In this document: positions 1 to 8,345 of the stretch, piece by piece | How positions within the stretch are numbered: position 1 is the stretch's first letter | Layout of the letters: each line of letters opens with the position of its first letter | Assembly: GCA_018267615.1 (NCBI GenBank) | Contig: JAFDYD010000028.1 | Location: forward strand, 80,237 to 144,236 | Origin: Bacteroidota bacterium | GTDB lineage: Bacteria; Bacteroidota; Bacteroidia; Chitinophagales; Chitinophagaceae | Reading direction: 5' to 3' | Length of the DNA: 64,000 nucleotides | The notes under the pieces: model-generated | What the model was told of the DNA's origin: nothing | Seen by the model: the letters and a program-made list of their open reading frames with translations, nothing else | The model's database searches: none | Made by a program: the position numbers and the translations under genes

Positions 1-367
1 GATAATTGGCGAGCTTTCCGCTGAATGTAGTCTTACCGCTACCCTGCAACCCTGCCACAAGGATAATCGCGGGATTACCTTTCGCATTCATCTCGCTTTC
101 GTTCTCTCCCATCAATGTAGCAAGTTCATCCTTGACGATCTTAACCATTAACTGGCCCGGACTCACTGCAGTAAGCACTTTTTGTCCAAGCGCTTTTTCT
201 CTCACGATATCGGTGAATTCTTTTGCTATTTTATAATTCACATCGGCATCGATCAACGCGCGGCGTATATCCTTCACCGTTGCAGCCACATTCAATTCTG
301 TGATTCTGCCCTGGCCTTTTATCTGTTTAAATGCCGACTCAAGTTTCTCTGTTAAATTCTCAAACAT
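1..367 (-). CDS. ffh: Signal recognition particle protein Ffh, N-terminal part (cut by window edge)
   Basis: Ffh is the SRP GTPase that binds signal sequences on ribosomes with 4.5S RNA and docks on FtsY at the membrane. Only the first 122 codons are present; the gene runs off the window at base 1. They start MFENLTEKLE and cover the N-terminal four-helix bundle, followed by the P-loop GLQGSGKTT at about residues 106-114, the G1 motif of SRP GTPases. The rest of the G domain and the M domain lie outside. The ATG at 365-367 fits the usual family start. No -7 promoter box is seen just upstream, where a repeat arm begins at 375. Confidence 0.95.
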   Translation of the reverse strand, partial: MFENLTEKLESAFKQIKGQGRITELNVAATVKDIRRALIDADVNYKIAKEFTDIVREKALGQKVLTAVSPGQLMVKIVKDELATLMGENESEMNAKGNPAIILVAGLQGSGKTTFSGKLANY

Positions 368-374
368 AATCGCT

Positions 375-879
375 GATTTGCGGATTGATTATTGATTTCG
401 CGGATTAATTTTCAAATTAATTTTACGGATTTTATTTATAGGATTTGGAGTTTATGAATCTTTTGAATTCCAAACTTTGTTTTCCAAAATTCAATAAAAG
501 TCCTACTTGTATTTTAAAAATTTTTAAATAATTTAAGACTTGATTATCACATCCCCTGTTAAGCTCTGTTATCGCTTTTAGCTCAATCAAAATTTTATTG
601 TCAACAATTAAATCTAATCTTCTTTTGCCAACATATAGCCAGTCAATCATAATGAATTTCTCTTTCCTCTTCACTTGCAAATGATAATCCTAGTTTTTGA
701 ATTTCGATTATCAAACATCTTTTATAAATAATTTCCGGAAAACCTGGCCCCAAATATCCATGCACCTTCATTGCAGCACCGATTATTTTTCCTGTTAAAT
801 CCGAATACTTTAAATCCTGCCCCATCATGTTCTTGGCACTAATCAGGAAATCCGTGAAATCCACTGTAATCCTAAAATC
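375..879. mobile_element. Candidate element: GxxExxY gene between inverted GGATTTCGCGGATT-type arms
   Basis: Arms at 375-406 and 849-879 are inverted copies with the same block order: GATTT, two bases, GGATT, six or seven bases, GATTTC, one base, CGGATT. The GxxExxY reading frame (432-828) lies entirely between them. The same blocks form the ends of the two 169-bp units at 55284-55622 and of the hairpin at 48490-48690. The arms are seen directly; that this is a mobile unit moved by the GxxExxY protein is inference. No target duplication is obvious. The element sits between ffh and the terminator of the sigma factor gene. Confidence 0.5.
432..828 (-). pseudogene. GxxExxY protein (PD-(D/E)XK nuclease-like), frameshifted
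   Basis: Two overlapping frames together make one GxxExxY-family protein. The first (from ATG 828, MMGQDLKYSDLTGK) carries the naming motif as GFPEIIY and runs to a TGA after EREIHYD. The second, in another frame, continues with KRRLDLIVDNKILIELKA, the D...ExK core typical of PD-(D/E)XK nucleases, and ends at 432. Removing one T near 646-648 joins them as a single protein of about 130 residues, close to normal length. So this is a one-base frameshift, or a sequencing error. A longer start at 936 is possible in the first frame, but it would translate a repeat arm and the neighbouring terminator, so 828 is preferred. The biological role of the family is not established. Confidence 0.75.
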
Positions 880-884
880 CGCTA

Positions 885-924
885 TAAAAAAAAGTGAATA
901 TAACTTAATGTCATATTCACTTTT
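885..924 (-). terminator. Intrinsic terminator of the sigma factor gene
   Basis: A perfect 12-bp stem (890-901 with 913-924, AAAAGTGAATAT) with an 11-base loop is followed on the minus strand by a run of eight T. It lies about 65 bases past the sigma factor stop codon. Confidence 0.88.
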
Positions 925-988
925 AACGAATTGCAAATGTAAGAAAACTGAAAGTAAATATTAGTTCAAATACGTTTGTTTTAATTAT

Positions 989-1864
989 TTAAATGCCGAG
1001 ATAACTTCTAAGCATTTTAGAACGGGAATTGCTCCTGAGTTTTGTGATGGCTTTGTCTTTAATCTGTCGAACACGCTCACGTGTGAGATTAAATCTTTCA
1101 CCAATGTCTTCCAGGCTCATTGGATGATCCACACCGATACCGAAGAAAAAGCAAATCACCTCTTTTTGTCTTTCGGTGAGTGTTTTCAAGGAACGATCGA
1201 TTTCCTGTTTAAGAGATTCTTTATGCTCAATATTCAATTCTGCTCGTTCTGCGTTCGGATTTTCTAGCACATCGATCAGTGTATTATCCTCACCTTCAGA
1301 TAATGGGGTGTCAACACTAATATGACGACCTCCGATACCCAAAGTGGAAGAAACTTCTTCGATGTCGAGTTCAAGCATTTCTGCCAATTCTTCTGCGGAG
1401 GGCTCTCGTTCGAATTCCTGCTCGAGCTGGGAATAAGCTTTCTGAATACGATTGGTTAATCCAACCTTATTGAGCGGAAGACGCACAATTCTTGATTGCT
1501 CGGCCAATGCCTGCAAAATACTCTGACGAATCCACCAAACGGCGTAGGAAATGAATTTGAACCCACGGGTTTCATCAAAACGTTGGGCTGCTTTGATCAG
1601 ACCGAGATTGCCCTCGTTGATTAGATCAGGTAATGTAAGACCCTGATTCTGATACTGCTTAGCAACAGACACCACGAACCTAAGGTTGGCCTTGGTAAGT
1701 TTGTCCAGTGCTTTCTGGTCTCCTTGCTTGATACGGATTGCGAGTTTTACTTCTTCTTCGGGACTGATTAACTCTACTTTTCCGATTTCCTGCAAGTATT
1801 TTTCCAAGCTCTGTGACTCACGATTTGTTATACTCTTCGTGATCTTGAGTTGACGCATACTCAT
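989..1864 (-). CDS. rpoD: Primary sigma factor, RpoD/SigA type
   Basis: Housekeeping sigma-70 factor that directs RNA polymerase to TAnnTTTG promoters. At 291 residues it has the short Bacteroidota form: no region 1.1 and almost no non-conserved insert. Region 1.2 is near residues 20-45 ([19 protein letters not shown]). Region 2, with core binding and -10 recognition ([20 protein letters not shown], then [15 protein letters not shown]), spans about 70-130. Region 3 is about 145-210. The region 4.2 helix-turn-helix ([20 protein letters not shown]) lies near 250-270. The start may be ATG 1864 (MSMRQ) or ATG 1858 ([10 protein letters not shown]), the more usual family start. It is a single gene with its own terminator at 885-924 and a possible -7 box 150 bases upstream. 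Confidence 0.97.
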   Translation of the reverse strand: MSMRQLKITKSITNRESQSLEKYLQEIGKVELISPEEEVKLAIRIKQGDQKALDKLTKANLRFVVSVAKQYQNQGLTLPDLINEGNLGLIKAAQRFDETRGFKFISYAVWWIRQSILQALAEQSRIVRLPLNKVGLTNRIQKAYSQLEQEFEREPSAEELAEMLELDIEEVSSTLGIGGRHISVDTPLSEGEDNTLIDVLENPNAERAELNIEHKESLKQEIDRSLKTLTERQKEVICFFFGIGVDHPMSLEDIGERFNLTRERVRQIKDKAITKLRSNSRSKMLRSYLGI

Positions 1865-2267
1865 AGGCAGGTCATTTTAAAGGGTTTTAGGTTTAAAAGG
1901 TTTTCTAAAATATAATTGGATATATAAAAACGCCAAATGAATCTTCTTATTTCTTACCGACCAACAAAATAGCGTTTTGCGATTAGCAATTTAAACATAT
2001 TAGTGGTATAAACCAAATATATTTTCTCTAATTAATTGGTTTTCAGTTTATTTACAAGCATTTTGCTCTATCTCAACCTATTAAAGAGTAAAAAAAATTG
2101 ATTTAAAAAAATTTCGGGGCTTCAAATATTTATCTATTATTGCAGGAATCCTCTGAAATGTAGAATTGCTAACATCAGCGGTAGGTTTACCTGGTAATGT
2201 ACTGATTGCTTATGGGCTTTTATGGGATTTCCGGGTCTTTAGTTACAAGATTCAATTTGTTATGTAG
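1865..2267. other. Intergenic region between divergent sigma factor and START-like genes
   Basis: About 400 AT-rich bases without a supportable gene or RNA. It holds a perfect -7 box (TATATTTG) on the minus strand at 2014-2021, which could serve the sigma factor gene. No clear promoter for the plus-strand gene is visible. No tRNA-like fold or inverted repeat is seen. Confidence 0.5.
2014..2021 (-). promoter_or_regulatory. Possible -7 box for rpoD
   Basis: TATATTTG on the minus strand matches the Bacteroidota -7 consensus TAnnTTTG exactly. No TTG is found at the matching -33 position. It would give a leader of about 140 bases. Confidence 0.3.
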
Positions 2268-2648
2268 ATGAGCAAGAAACAGCTTTTTATGTTGGAGTAT
2301 CCGGTAAAATGTTCTCCCTCTATTTTATATGATTTCTTAAGCACACCTGCTGGTTTGCAGGAGTGGTTTGCTGATAAGGTTGATGAAAGAGATAATATTT
2401 TTAGTTTCTCCTGGAATGGATCAACAGACAGGGCGGAAGTTCTAGAAAGTGAAACAGAAAAATTTATACGTTTTCACTGGTCTGAAGCTCCAAAAGAAGA
2501 ATTTTTTGAATTCCGGATCGAGAAATCAGAAGTAACCAATCAAACCATTTTGGTAATAAGAGATTTTGCGGATAAAAAAGATATTAAAGATCAGAGTCAA
2601 CTTTGGAGTTACCAGGTCAAAGATCTTTTTCACCGACTTGGAAATTAA
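2268..2648 (+). CDS. START-like domain protein (SRPBCC fold)
   Basis: A 126-residue soluble protein of the START/Bet v1-like superfamily, in the AHSA1-like branch common in Bacteroidota. The sequence shows the expected pattern: a first strand (FMLEYPVKCSPSILYDFLS), the PAGLQEWFAD motif after helix 1, strands with FSFSWNGSTDRAEV, a KFIRFHWSE strand, and a C-terminal helix from about residue 105. Such proteins bind hydrophobic ligands or act as chaperone cofactors; the ligand here is unknown. The gene is convergent with the next one, and their 3' ends overlap by four bases. Confidence 0.8.
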   Translation: MSKKQLFMLEYPVKCSPSILYDFLSTPAGLQEWFADKVDERDNIFSFSWNGSTDRAEVLESETEKFIRFHWSEAPKEEFFEFRIEKSEVTNQTILVIRDFADKKDIKDQSQLWSYQVKDLFHRLGN

Positions 2649-3250
2649 TTTTTCAATCCCTCTATTATTATTTTGAACAGCTTCATGATAAGCTCCCTCG
2701 AATGATTCCATTGCTTTAACTCCACCTTCGCAGTTAGTTTGAGTAAGTTATTTTCTTTGAAATTTTTCTCAAGCTGTAAAATATCTGTTTCTTTTAATAA
2801 TGCATAGTCATTTTCATGCAAAGTATGCTGCCATTCATTTGCAGTAGTATTGATGTAAAAATCATTTTTCGAAAAAAGAGGCAGGTTCTTTTTTATATTG
2901 ACGAGAAAAATTTCTTTATAATTTCCTTTTAAATGCAATGTGACGCTGAAATAATTCCCCCACCAAAAAAGAACACGGATCGCGAAAACATTTTCTTTCG
3001 TAAATAACCTTGGATAGTCGAGCACAACATATGGTAGCCCTTTGTAGTTTTCTCCTTTGGAAATTTTAGGTGTTGTCTGGGCAATTTCCTGCGGCAAAGA
3101 AATTGCAGATAAATCTTTTTTCATCTCGTTTGCGATGATTGAAAAAAGATCAGAGATTTTAGCAATGATCTTATTCTTTGTTAAAATCCATTCTCCATTT
3201 TTGGCCAATAACAATTCCTCTTCCGAAAACTGTATTTTTGCGTCATTCAT
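2645..3250 (-). CDS. Conserved hypothetical protein, 201 residues
   Basis: I do not recognise a named family. The protein is soluble, with no signal peptide or membrane span, rich in Lys, Glu and aromatics, and looks alpha/beta. It has a central aromatic stretch (YPRLFTKENVFAIRVLFWWG) and a helical C-terminus. The ATG at 3250 is clear and has no better alternative. It is divergent from the LptF/G permease, whose start is only 33 bases away, so both promoters must overlap in this gap. The 3' end overlaps the START-like gene by four bases. Confidence 0.7.
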   Translation of the reverse strand: MNDAKIQFSEEELLLAKNGEWILTKNKIIAKISDLFSIIANEMKKDLSAISLPQEIAQTTPKISKGENYKGLPYVVLDYPRLFTKENVFAIRVLFWWGNYFSVTLHLKGNYKEIFLVNIKKNLPLFSKNDFYINTTANEWQHTLHENDYALLKETDILQLEKNFKENNLLKLTAKVELKQWNHSRELIMKLFKIIIEGLKN

Positions 3251-3283
3251 TTAATAAAGATATTATTTCAGAAAGTTATTGCT

Positions 3284-4732
3284 GTGATAAAAAAGCTCGA
3301 CAAACTTGTACTAAAAGCATTCATCAGTCCATTTATTGCGACTTTCTTTATCACATTATTTGTTCTCGTTCTTCAATTTTTCTGGCTTTACATCGATGAT
3401 ATCGTTGGCAAAGGAATAGATTTCTTAACGATCGGACGATTTATCATGTATGTATCCGCTACATTGGTACCACTCGCATTGCCGTTGGCGGTTTTGCTTT
3501 CTTCGATCATGACATTTGGAAACCTGGGAGAAAGTTTTGAACTCGTTGCTATCAAATCCGCTGGCATTCCTTTGCTGCGTTTCATGAGACCTTTGTTCTT
3601 TGCTGCAATCGTTATATGTGGAATCGCTTTTCTTTTCAACAATTACATCATTCCCGTTGCCCAACTGAAAATGCAGACTTTAAAATATGATATCATCGTT
3701 TCAAAACCAGCATTCGACATCAAAGAAGGAGTATTTTATGATAAGATTGACGGATATATTATCAAAATAGGAAAAAAAGAAAAAGACGGATCAACAATAA
3801 AAGATGTCATTATTTACCAACAGAATTATAATTTGCTCCAAGATGCGTTGATCGTTGCTGAAAAAGGAAAAATGGTGATTACTCCCGATAAAAAATTTCT
3901 GGAATTTAATCTTCAAAACGGCTGGAACTATAGAGAAAAAGGTCCACGACTCACAACGAATACTGAGTTTATTCGGATGGGTTTTAAAGAATATAAAAAA
4001 GTATTGGACCTGAGTTCATTTAAGTTGAGCAAAACTGACGACAGTGCGTTCAAGAATAATTACCAGATGCTCAATATGCGTCAACTGAATACTACCATCG
4101 ACTCATTGGAAATGACAGCATCGAAATATAAAAACAAAACCGGAAACGATATCAAATCATATATCCGTTCATTGAAATATCTTGACTCCTCATGGATCGA
4201 TACAAAAAATCTATCGCTTTCCAAAGTAGATTCATTTAGCAAATTACTTCCAGACAGCACAAAAACGTATTTGATAGACAGATCAATCGCCGCCGTAAAT
4301 AGCATCAGATCGAGCCTTGAACAGTCTGCTATTTTGTATAATGCAGAAAAAGCGAATCTGCGTCTTCACCAGATGGCATGGCACGATAAATTAACCATGT
4401 CTGTCGCATGCCTGGTTCTGTTTTTGATCGGTGCTCCACTTGGTTCAATCATCCGCAAAGGAGGTATTGGTTTGCCACTTGTATTTGCAGTTGTGTTTTT
4501 TGTTATTTTCTTTCTGTTGAATAATTTCGGAAGAAAATTTGTGAAGCAGGAAGTGATGCAACCCATCGCAGGAATGTGGATGGCCACTTATGTTTTAGTT
4601 CCTGTCGGTCTTTTTCTAACCTACAAGGCCATGCGCGATTCACAGCTATTCAATAAGGAATTTTATCACAGAATTTTCAAGAAATTTAAAATACGAAATC
4701 GACGATCAGCGATTGGTGACATACAACCATGA
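3284..4732 (+). CDS. LptF/LptG family permease (YjgP/YjgQ)
   Basis: Membrane subunit of the LptB2FG exporter that extracts lipopolysaccharide from the inner membrane. There are three N-terminal membrane spans (about residues 13-40, 55-80, 100-125), a large periplasmic beta-jellyroll region (about 130-350), and three C-terminal spans (about 370-470), with the family pattern LIGAPLGSIIRKGGIGLP after the first of these. The length of 482 fits Bacteroidota members, which have a longer periplasmic part than the 360-residue E. coli proteins. The start is GTG at 3284 (MIKKLDKLVL); no ATG fits before the first span. I cannot tell LptF from LptG by sequence alone. Confidence 0.9.
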   Translation: MIKKLDKLVLKAFISPFIATFFITLFVLVLQFFWLYIDDIVGKGIDFLTIGRFIMYVSATLVPLALPLAVLLSSIMTFGNLGESFELVAIKSAGIPLLRFMRPLFFAAIVICGIAFLFNNYIIPVAQLKMQTLKYDIIVSKPAFDIKEGVFYDKIDGYIIKIGKKEKDGSTIKDVIIYQQNYNLLQDALIVAEKGKMVITPDKKFLEFNLQNGWNYREKGPRLTTNTEFIRMGFKEYKKVLDLSSFKLSKTDDSAFKNNYQMLNMRQLNTTIDSLEMTASKYKNKTGNDIKSYIRSLKYLDSSWIDTKNLSLSKVDSFSKLLPDSTKTYLIDRSIAAVNSIRSSLEQSAILYNAEKANLRLHQMAWHDKLTMSVACLVLFLIGAPLGSIIRKGGIGLPLVFAVVFFVIFFLLNNFGRKFVKQEVMQPIAGMWMATYVLVPVGLFLTYKAMRDSQLFNKEFYHRIFKKFKIRNRRSAIGDIQP

Positions 4733-4803
4733 TTCAGTTTTCCAATTACAGATTCTTTATTTCCTATTTCCATATTACCTAATTTTACGCGAAATTTTTT
4801 CTA

Positions 4804-5787
4804 TTGAACAGAGGCAAAGAAAATTTGAGAATGCAGAGATGGATTGTAATTACAGCCTGCGTTCTTTTTCTGCTCAAAATTGTCGCCTGGTATCTTACTA
4901 AATCGGTGGCCATACTCACCGATGCATTGGAAAGTATTGTCAATATTATCGCGAGCTTCATAGGCATTTACAGTTTATATATTTCAGCAAAACCCCGTGA
5001 TGAAAATCATCCGTACGGACATGGAAAAGCTGAATTTCTTTCAGCAGCAATCGAAGGAATTCTTATCATGCTTGCAGGGGTTTTTATTATTTACGAATCC
5101 GTAATTCACCTGGTATATCCTCATCCATTAAAAAAACTTGATTTCGGAATCATACTCGTTGCAATTTCTGCGGTCATCAATTTTATCCTTGGCTACATAG
5201 CAATTAAGAGAGGTATTAAAAATAAATCTGCCGTGCTTGAAGCAAGTGGTCATCACCTGCAATCAGATACATACTCAACAATTGCAATTATTGTTGGACT
5301 GATCCTGATTTACTACACTGGCTTTCATCAACTGGATAGCATTGTCGCAATCATTCTTTCCTTCATAATCATTTTTGTTGGTTATCGCATTACGCGAAAA
5401 TCAATCGCGGGTATTATGGATGAAGCAGATAAAAAAATTCTCGGCAGACTGGTGGAACTGCTAAATCAATATCGAACTCAAAACTGGATAGATATCCATA
5501 ATCTCCGGGTTATAAAATTTGGAAGTGTTTTGCATGTGGACTGTCACCTGACCGTTCCTTGGTATTTAAATGTTCGCGAATCGAATATGGAAATTGAAAA
5601 TCTTACGCAGTATATAGAAAACGAATTTGGAGAAACAATGGAATTTTTCGTTCATGCCGATGATTGTGTTGAATTCTCTTGCCCGATTTGTTTAAAAGAA
5701 GATTGCTCAGTTCGTCTGCATCCTTTTAAAAAGAGAATTGAATGGACACTTGAAAATATCATCCCTAATAATAAACATCAGTTATAG
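4804..5787 (+). CDS. Cation diffusion facilitator (CDF) metal transporter with a Cys-rich tail
   Basis: An inner-membrane exporter of divalent metal ions (Zn, Fe, Mn or Co) driven by protons. There are six membrane spans in the first 200 residues. Transport-site motifs are AILTDALESIVN in span 2, HPYGHGKAEFLSA after it and SGHHLQSDTYST in span 5. A cytosolic alpha/beta C-terminal domain follows. After that domain a tail of about 35 residues carries four cysteines (CVEFSCPICLKEDC), more than usual for CDF proteins. The start is taken as TTG 4804 (NRGKENLRMQRW matches family N-termini); ATG 4831 is the alternative. No operon partner is apparent. Confidence 0.9.
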   Translation: MNRGKENLRMQRWIVITACVLFLLKIVAWYLTKSVAILTDALESIVNIIASFIGIYSLYISAKPRDENHPYGHGKAEFLSAAIEGILIMLAGVFIIYESVIHLVYPHPLKKLDFGIILVAISAVINFILGYIAIKRGIKNKSAVLEASGHHLQSDTYSTIAIIVGLILIYYTGFHQLDSIVAIILSFIIIFVGYRITRKSIAGIMDEADKKILGRLVELLNQYRTQNWIDIHNLRVIKFGSVLHVDCHLTVPWYLNVRESNMEIENLTQYIENEFGETMEFFVHADDCVEFSCPICLKEDCSVRLHPFKKRIEWTLENIIPNNKHQL

Positions 5788-5854
5788 GACCGTATAATAT
5801 AATGAATCGTGGGCGGTGAAACGATTCAAGCCAATGGCTGGTTCATCCACCATC

Positions 5855-6364
5855 CTATCTTGCTTTTTTCATCGCCTTTTCAATAGCCTCGAGTTTTGTT
5901 TTCATGAAATCACCTACTTCAGCAAATTGCGCATTTTGGTTTTGTAATTGATTTTGCAATTGGAGATATTGAAGATTGTACGACATACGAGTTGCGTCCG
6001 CCTGCCTGGTAGCTGCCAATTTCTGATCCGCGTCGCTTTCAGGTAAGGCATCATCATATTCCTGTTCCTGTTTTTCCAGGTTATCCTTGAAAGTTTTTAA
6101 TTTCAAATCATAATCTTTCAATGACTTTTCAACCAATATTTTTTGTTGCTCCAAATCCTTTATGCTTTTTTGCAACACCTCATACTGCTCACTCAATTTT
6201 TTGAAATTCCTCTTACTGATATGACTGGCCGACTGAGCGCTTGCACTGTTTGCAAAAAAAATAACAAAAGGAAAACCAACAATTGATTCGAGCATCTCAT
6301 AACAGATCCTTTTGCTAAAACTACCCGATTTAAACATTTCATTAAAAAATTTATCCTTAGCCAA
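5855..6364 (-). CDS. Exported coiled-coil protein, unknown function
   Basis: The N-terminal region carries a signal-peptide-like segment (GFPFVIFFANSASAQS) with likely cleavage after ASA. The mature part (about residues 45-169) is almost wholly helical, with heptad-like runs (LSEQYEVLQKSIKDLEQQK) and a Gln/Asn-rich stretch (LQLQNQLQNQNAQ). This resembles small periplasmic OmpH/Skp-like or flagellin-like helical proteins, but no family is recognised. The start is uncertain: ATG 6364 as given, 6337, or 6295 (MLESIVGFP), which would leave a short signal peptide without basic residues. It is convergent with the CDF gene and divergent from the dipeptidase. Confidence 0.6.
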   Translation of the reverse strand: MAKDKFFNEMFKSGSFSKRICYEMLESIVGFPFVIFFANSASAQSASHISKRNFKKLSEQYEVLQKSIKDLEQQKILVEKSLKDYDLKLKTFKDNLEKQEQEYDDALPESDADQKLAATRQADATRMSYNLQYLQLQNQLQNQNAQFAEVGDFMKTKLEAIEKAMKKAR

Positions 6365-6421
6365 AACGCACTATATTCGTTTTTCTGAATAAAATAATTT
6401 TACAATATCAAACTTAGATAT

Positions 6422-7786
6422 ATGAAGGCTTGGAAAGAATACCAAGAAAAGAACAAAGACCGGTTTTTAAATGAACTACTTGAATTGTTGCGCATTCCTT
6501 CTGTCAGCGCGCGAACAGAACATAAAGCCGACATGCAAAAATGTGCAGAGGCAGTTCAACAAAGTTTATTAAAAGCAGGAGCTGATAAAGCAAACATATA
6601 TCCAACCAATGGTCACCCCGTTGTTGTTGCTGAAAAAATAATAGATCCTTCGAAGCCTACCATATTAGTATATGGTCATTATGATGTGCAGCCGCCAGAC
6701 CCGATGAACCTTTGGCATAGTGGCCCATTTGATCCAATCATCAAAGATGGAAAAATTTTTGCAAGAGGTTCTTCCGACGACAAGGGACAATTTTATATGC
6801 ATGTTAAAGCCATGGAAACTATGGTGCAAACAAATTCACTCACATGCAATGTAAAATTTATTATTGAAGGCGAAGAAGAAATGGGCTCTCCGAATCTTGC
6901 ACCATTTATCACTGCGCATAAAGATTTACTGAAAGCAGATGTCATTCTAATCAGTGATACAGCCATGATCAGTATGAAAGATCCTTCAATTGATATTGGT
7001 GTCCGCGGACTTGCCTATATCCAGGTTGAAGTTACAGGCCCTAATCGCGACTTGCATAGTGGTGTGTATGGAGGAGCTGTACCTAATCCAATTACAATCC
7101 TTTCAAAAATGATTGCTTCCTGTCATGATGCAAATAATCATATTACTATTCCCGGATTTTATGATGATGTAGTTGAGTCTTCAAAAGAAGAAAGGAAATT
7201 GATGGCCGAAGCTCCATACAATGAAGATGAGTATAAAAAAGACTTAGGACTGCAGGCATTGTGGGGAGAAAAAGGATATACAACAAATGAAAGAACAGGT
7301 ATTCGACCTACTTTGGAATTAAATGGTATTTGGGGCGGATATACCGGCGAAGGCGCCAAAACTGTTTTGCCTTCGAAGGCGTTTGCAAAAATTTCTGCGC
7401 GGCTCGTGCCGAATCAATCGTCAGAAAAAATCACAAAAAAATTGTTGGAGCATTTTAAAAGTATTGCTCCCGAAGGAGTAACTGTAAAAACAGAAGACCT
7501 CCACGGTGGAGAGCCATATATGACTCCGCTTGATTCGAAGGCATATAAGGCAGCTCAAAAAGCAATTGAAACAACGTTTGGAAAAAAGCCAATCCCTGTC
7601 CGTGGTGGAGGAAGCATTCCTATAAGTTCTTTATTTGAAAGAGAACTGGGAATTAAAATTGTCTTTATGGGATTTGGATTGGATAGTGATAACCTTCATT
7701 CGCCCAATGAAAAATTTGACCTGGAAAATTTTTATAAAGGCATCGAAACAATTCCTTATTTCCATAAATATTTCGCGGAACTATAA
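6422..7786 (+). CDS. M20 family metallodipeptidase
   Basis: A cytosolic di-zinc dipeptidase of the CNDP/ArgE/DapE group (M20). Metal and catalytic sites are visible in order: YGHYDVQPPDP (His ligand plus catalytic Asp, near residue 88), ARGSSDDKGQ (bridging Asp, about 118), IEGEEEMGSPN (catalytic Glu and Glu ligand, about 150), ISDTAMIS (Asp ligand, about 180) and DNLHSPNE (last His ligand, about 430). The dimerisation or lid domain lies between, with DLHSGVYGGAVPNP. The 454-residue length is normal. The start ATG 6422 follows an AT-rich leader. It is probably a single-gene unit that recycles peptides. Confidence 0.93.
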   Translation: MKAWKEYQEKNKDRFLNELLELLRIPSVSARTEHKADMQKCAEAVQQSLLKAGADKANIYPTNGHPVVVAEKIIDPSKPTILVYGHYDVQPPDPMNLWHSGPFDPIIKDGKIFARGSSDDKGQFYMHVKAMETMVQTNSLTCNVKFIIEGEEEMGSPNLAPFITAHKDLLKADVILISDTAMISMKDPSIDIGVRGLAYIQVEVTGPNRDLHSGVYGGAVPNPITILSKMIASCHDANNHITIPGFYDDVVESSKEERKLMAEAPYNEDEYKKDLGLQALWGEKGYTTNERTGIRPTLELNGIWGGYTGEGAKTVLPSKAFAKISARLVPNQSSEKITKKLLEHFKSIAPEGVTVKTEDLHGGEPYMTPLDSKAYKAAQKAIETTFGKKPIPVRGGGSIPISSLFERELGIKIVFMGFGLDSDNLHSPNEKFDLENFYKGIETIPYFHKYFAEL

Positions 7787-7834
7787 TTTCGCCAGCACAC
7801 ACAAATCTTTATAACACCCACACAGATTTAAATT

Positions 7835-7842
7835 TAATTTTG
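7835..7842 (+). promoter_or_regulatory. Possible -7 box directly before the S4 protein gene
   Basis: TAATTTTG matches TAnnTTTG and ends three bases before ATG 7846. No -33 TTG is present. If used, the transcript would be leaderless or nearly so. Confidence 0.3.
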
Positions 7843-7845
7843 TGC

Positions 7846-8232
7846 ATGGCTGAAAAAGAAAAACTTCGTCTGGATAAATACCTATGGGCAATTCGTCTTT
7901 TCAAAACAAGGACGCTCGCTTCCGAAGCATGCGAAAAAGGAAAAGTGAAATACAATGGTGAGCAGGTAAAGCCTGCTAAGCAAGTTCATGTGGGTGATGA
8001 ATATGAAATAAAGACAGAAGCCAAAAGATGGCGAATCAAAGTTGCCGGATTGCTATTCGGTCGCGTTCAATATACCGAAGCAATAAAATACTACCTGGAT
8101 ATAACCCCCGCCGAAGAAATTGAAAGATTGCAATTTCAGGCTGCCAGTTTCCATACAGGGAAACGACTCAGTAAAGTTGGAAGACCTACAAAAAAACAAA
8201 GAAGAGATTTGGATGGATTTTTAGAAGAATAG
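7846..8232 (+). CDS. S4-domain RNA-binding protein, HslR (Hsp15)-like
   Basis: Hsp15-type proteins bind stalled 50S subunits carrying nascent-chain tRNA and help recycle them. The S4 domain covers about residues 5-65 (RLDKYLWAIRLFKTRTLASE, then VKYNGEQVKPAKQV), followed by a basic C-terminal tail (VGRPTKKQRRDLDGF). The length of 128 residues is normal. ATG 7846 (MAEKEKLRLDK) is preferred to the in-frame TTG at 7840. The TAG stop touches the left arm of the inverted repeat at 8232-8331. It lies 114 bases before trmD on the same strand. Confidence 0.88.
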   Translation: MAEKEKLRLDKYLWAIRLFKTRTLASEACEKGKVKYNGEQVKPAKQVHVGDEYEIKTEAKRWRIKVAGLLFGRVQYTEAIKYYLDITPAEEIERLQFQAASFHTGKRLSKVGRPTKKQRRDLDGFLEE

Positions 8233-8331
8233 AACCATGATTTTCCCGATTTAAAATGATCATGATGAAACATCTAAAATGTCATACGCACGTTTCCGCA
8301 TAATTATTTTAAATCAGGAAAATCATGGTTC
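8232..8331. repeat. Long inverted repeat, AACCATGATTTTCC dialect
   Basis: Arms 8232-8257 and 8306-8331 pair at 25 of 26 positions (words GAACCATGATTTTCC and GATTTAAAAT) around a 48-base loop. It fills the gap between the S4 gene and trmD; the S4 stop codon overlaps its first base. The same words recur at 16558-16671 and 62054-62263. Confidence 0.85.
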
Positions 8332-8333
8332 AT

Positions 8334-8341
8334 TATCTTTG
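8334..8341 (+). promoter_or_regulatory. Possible -7 box directly before trmD
   Basis: TATCTTTG matches the consensus TAnnTTTG and ends four bases before the chosen ATG. No -33 TTG is seen; the inverted repeat arm occupies that position. Confidence 0.4.
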
Positions 8342-8345
8342 CTTC

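Noticed and set aside
829..936. Longer N-terminus for the GxxExxY protein from ATG 936
   Set aside because: The extra codons translate the sigma factor terminator and a repeat arm, so they are not likely protein sequence.
1865..2267. A structured RNA upstream of the sigma factor gene
   Set aside because: No paired helices or known motifs could be found by eye in this AT-rich gap.
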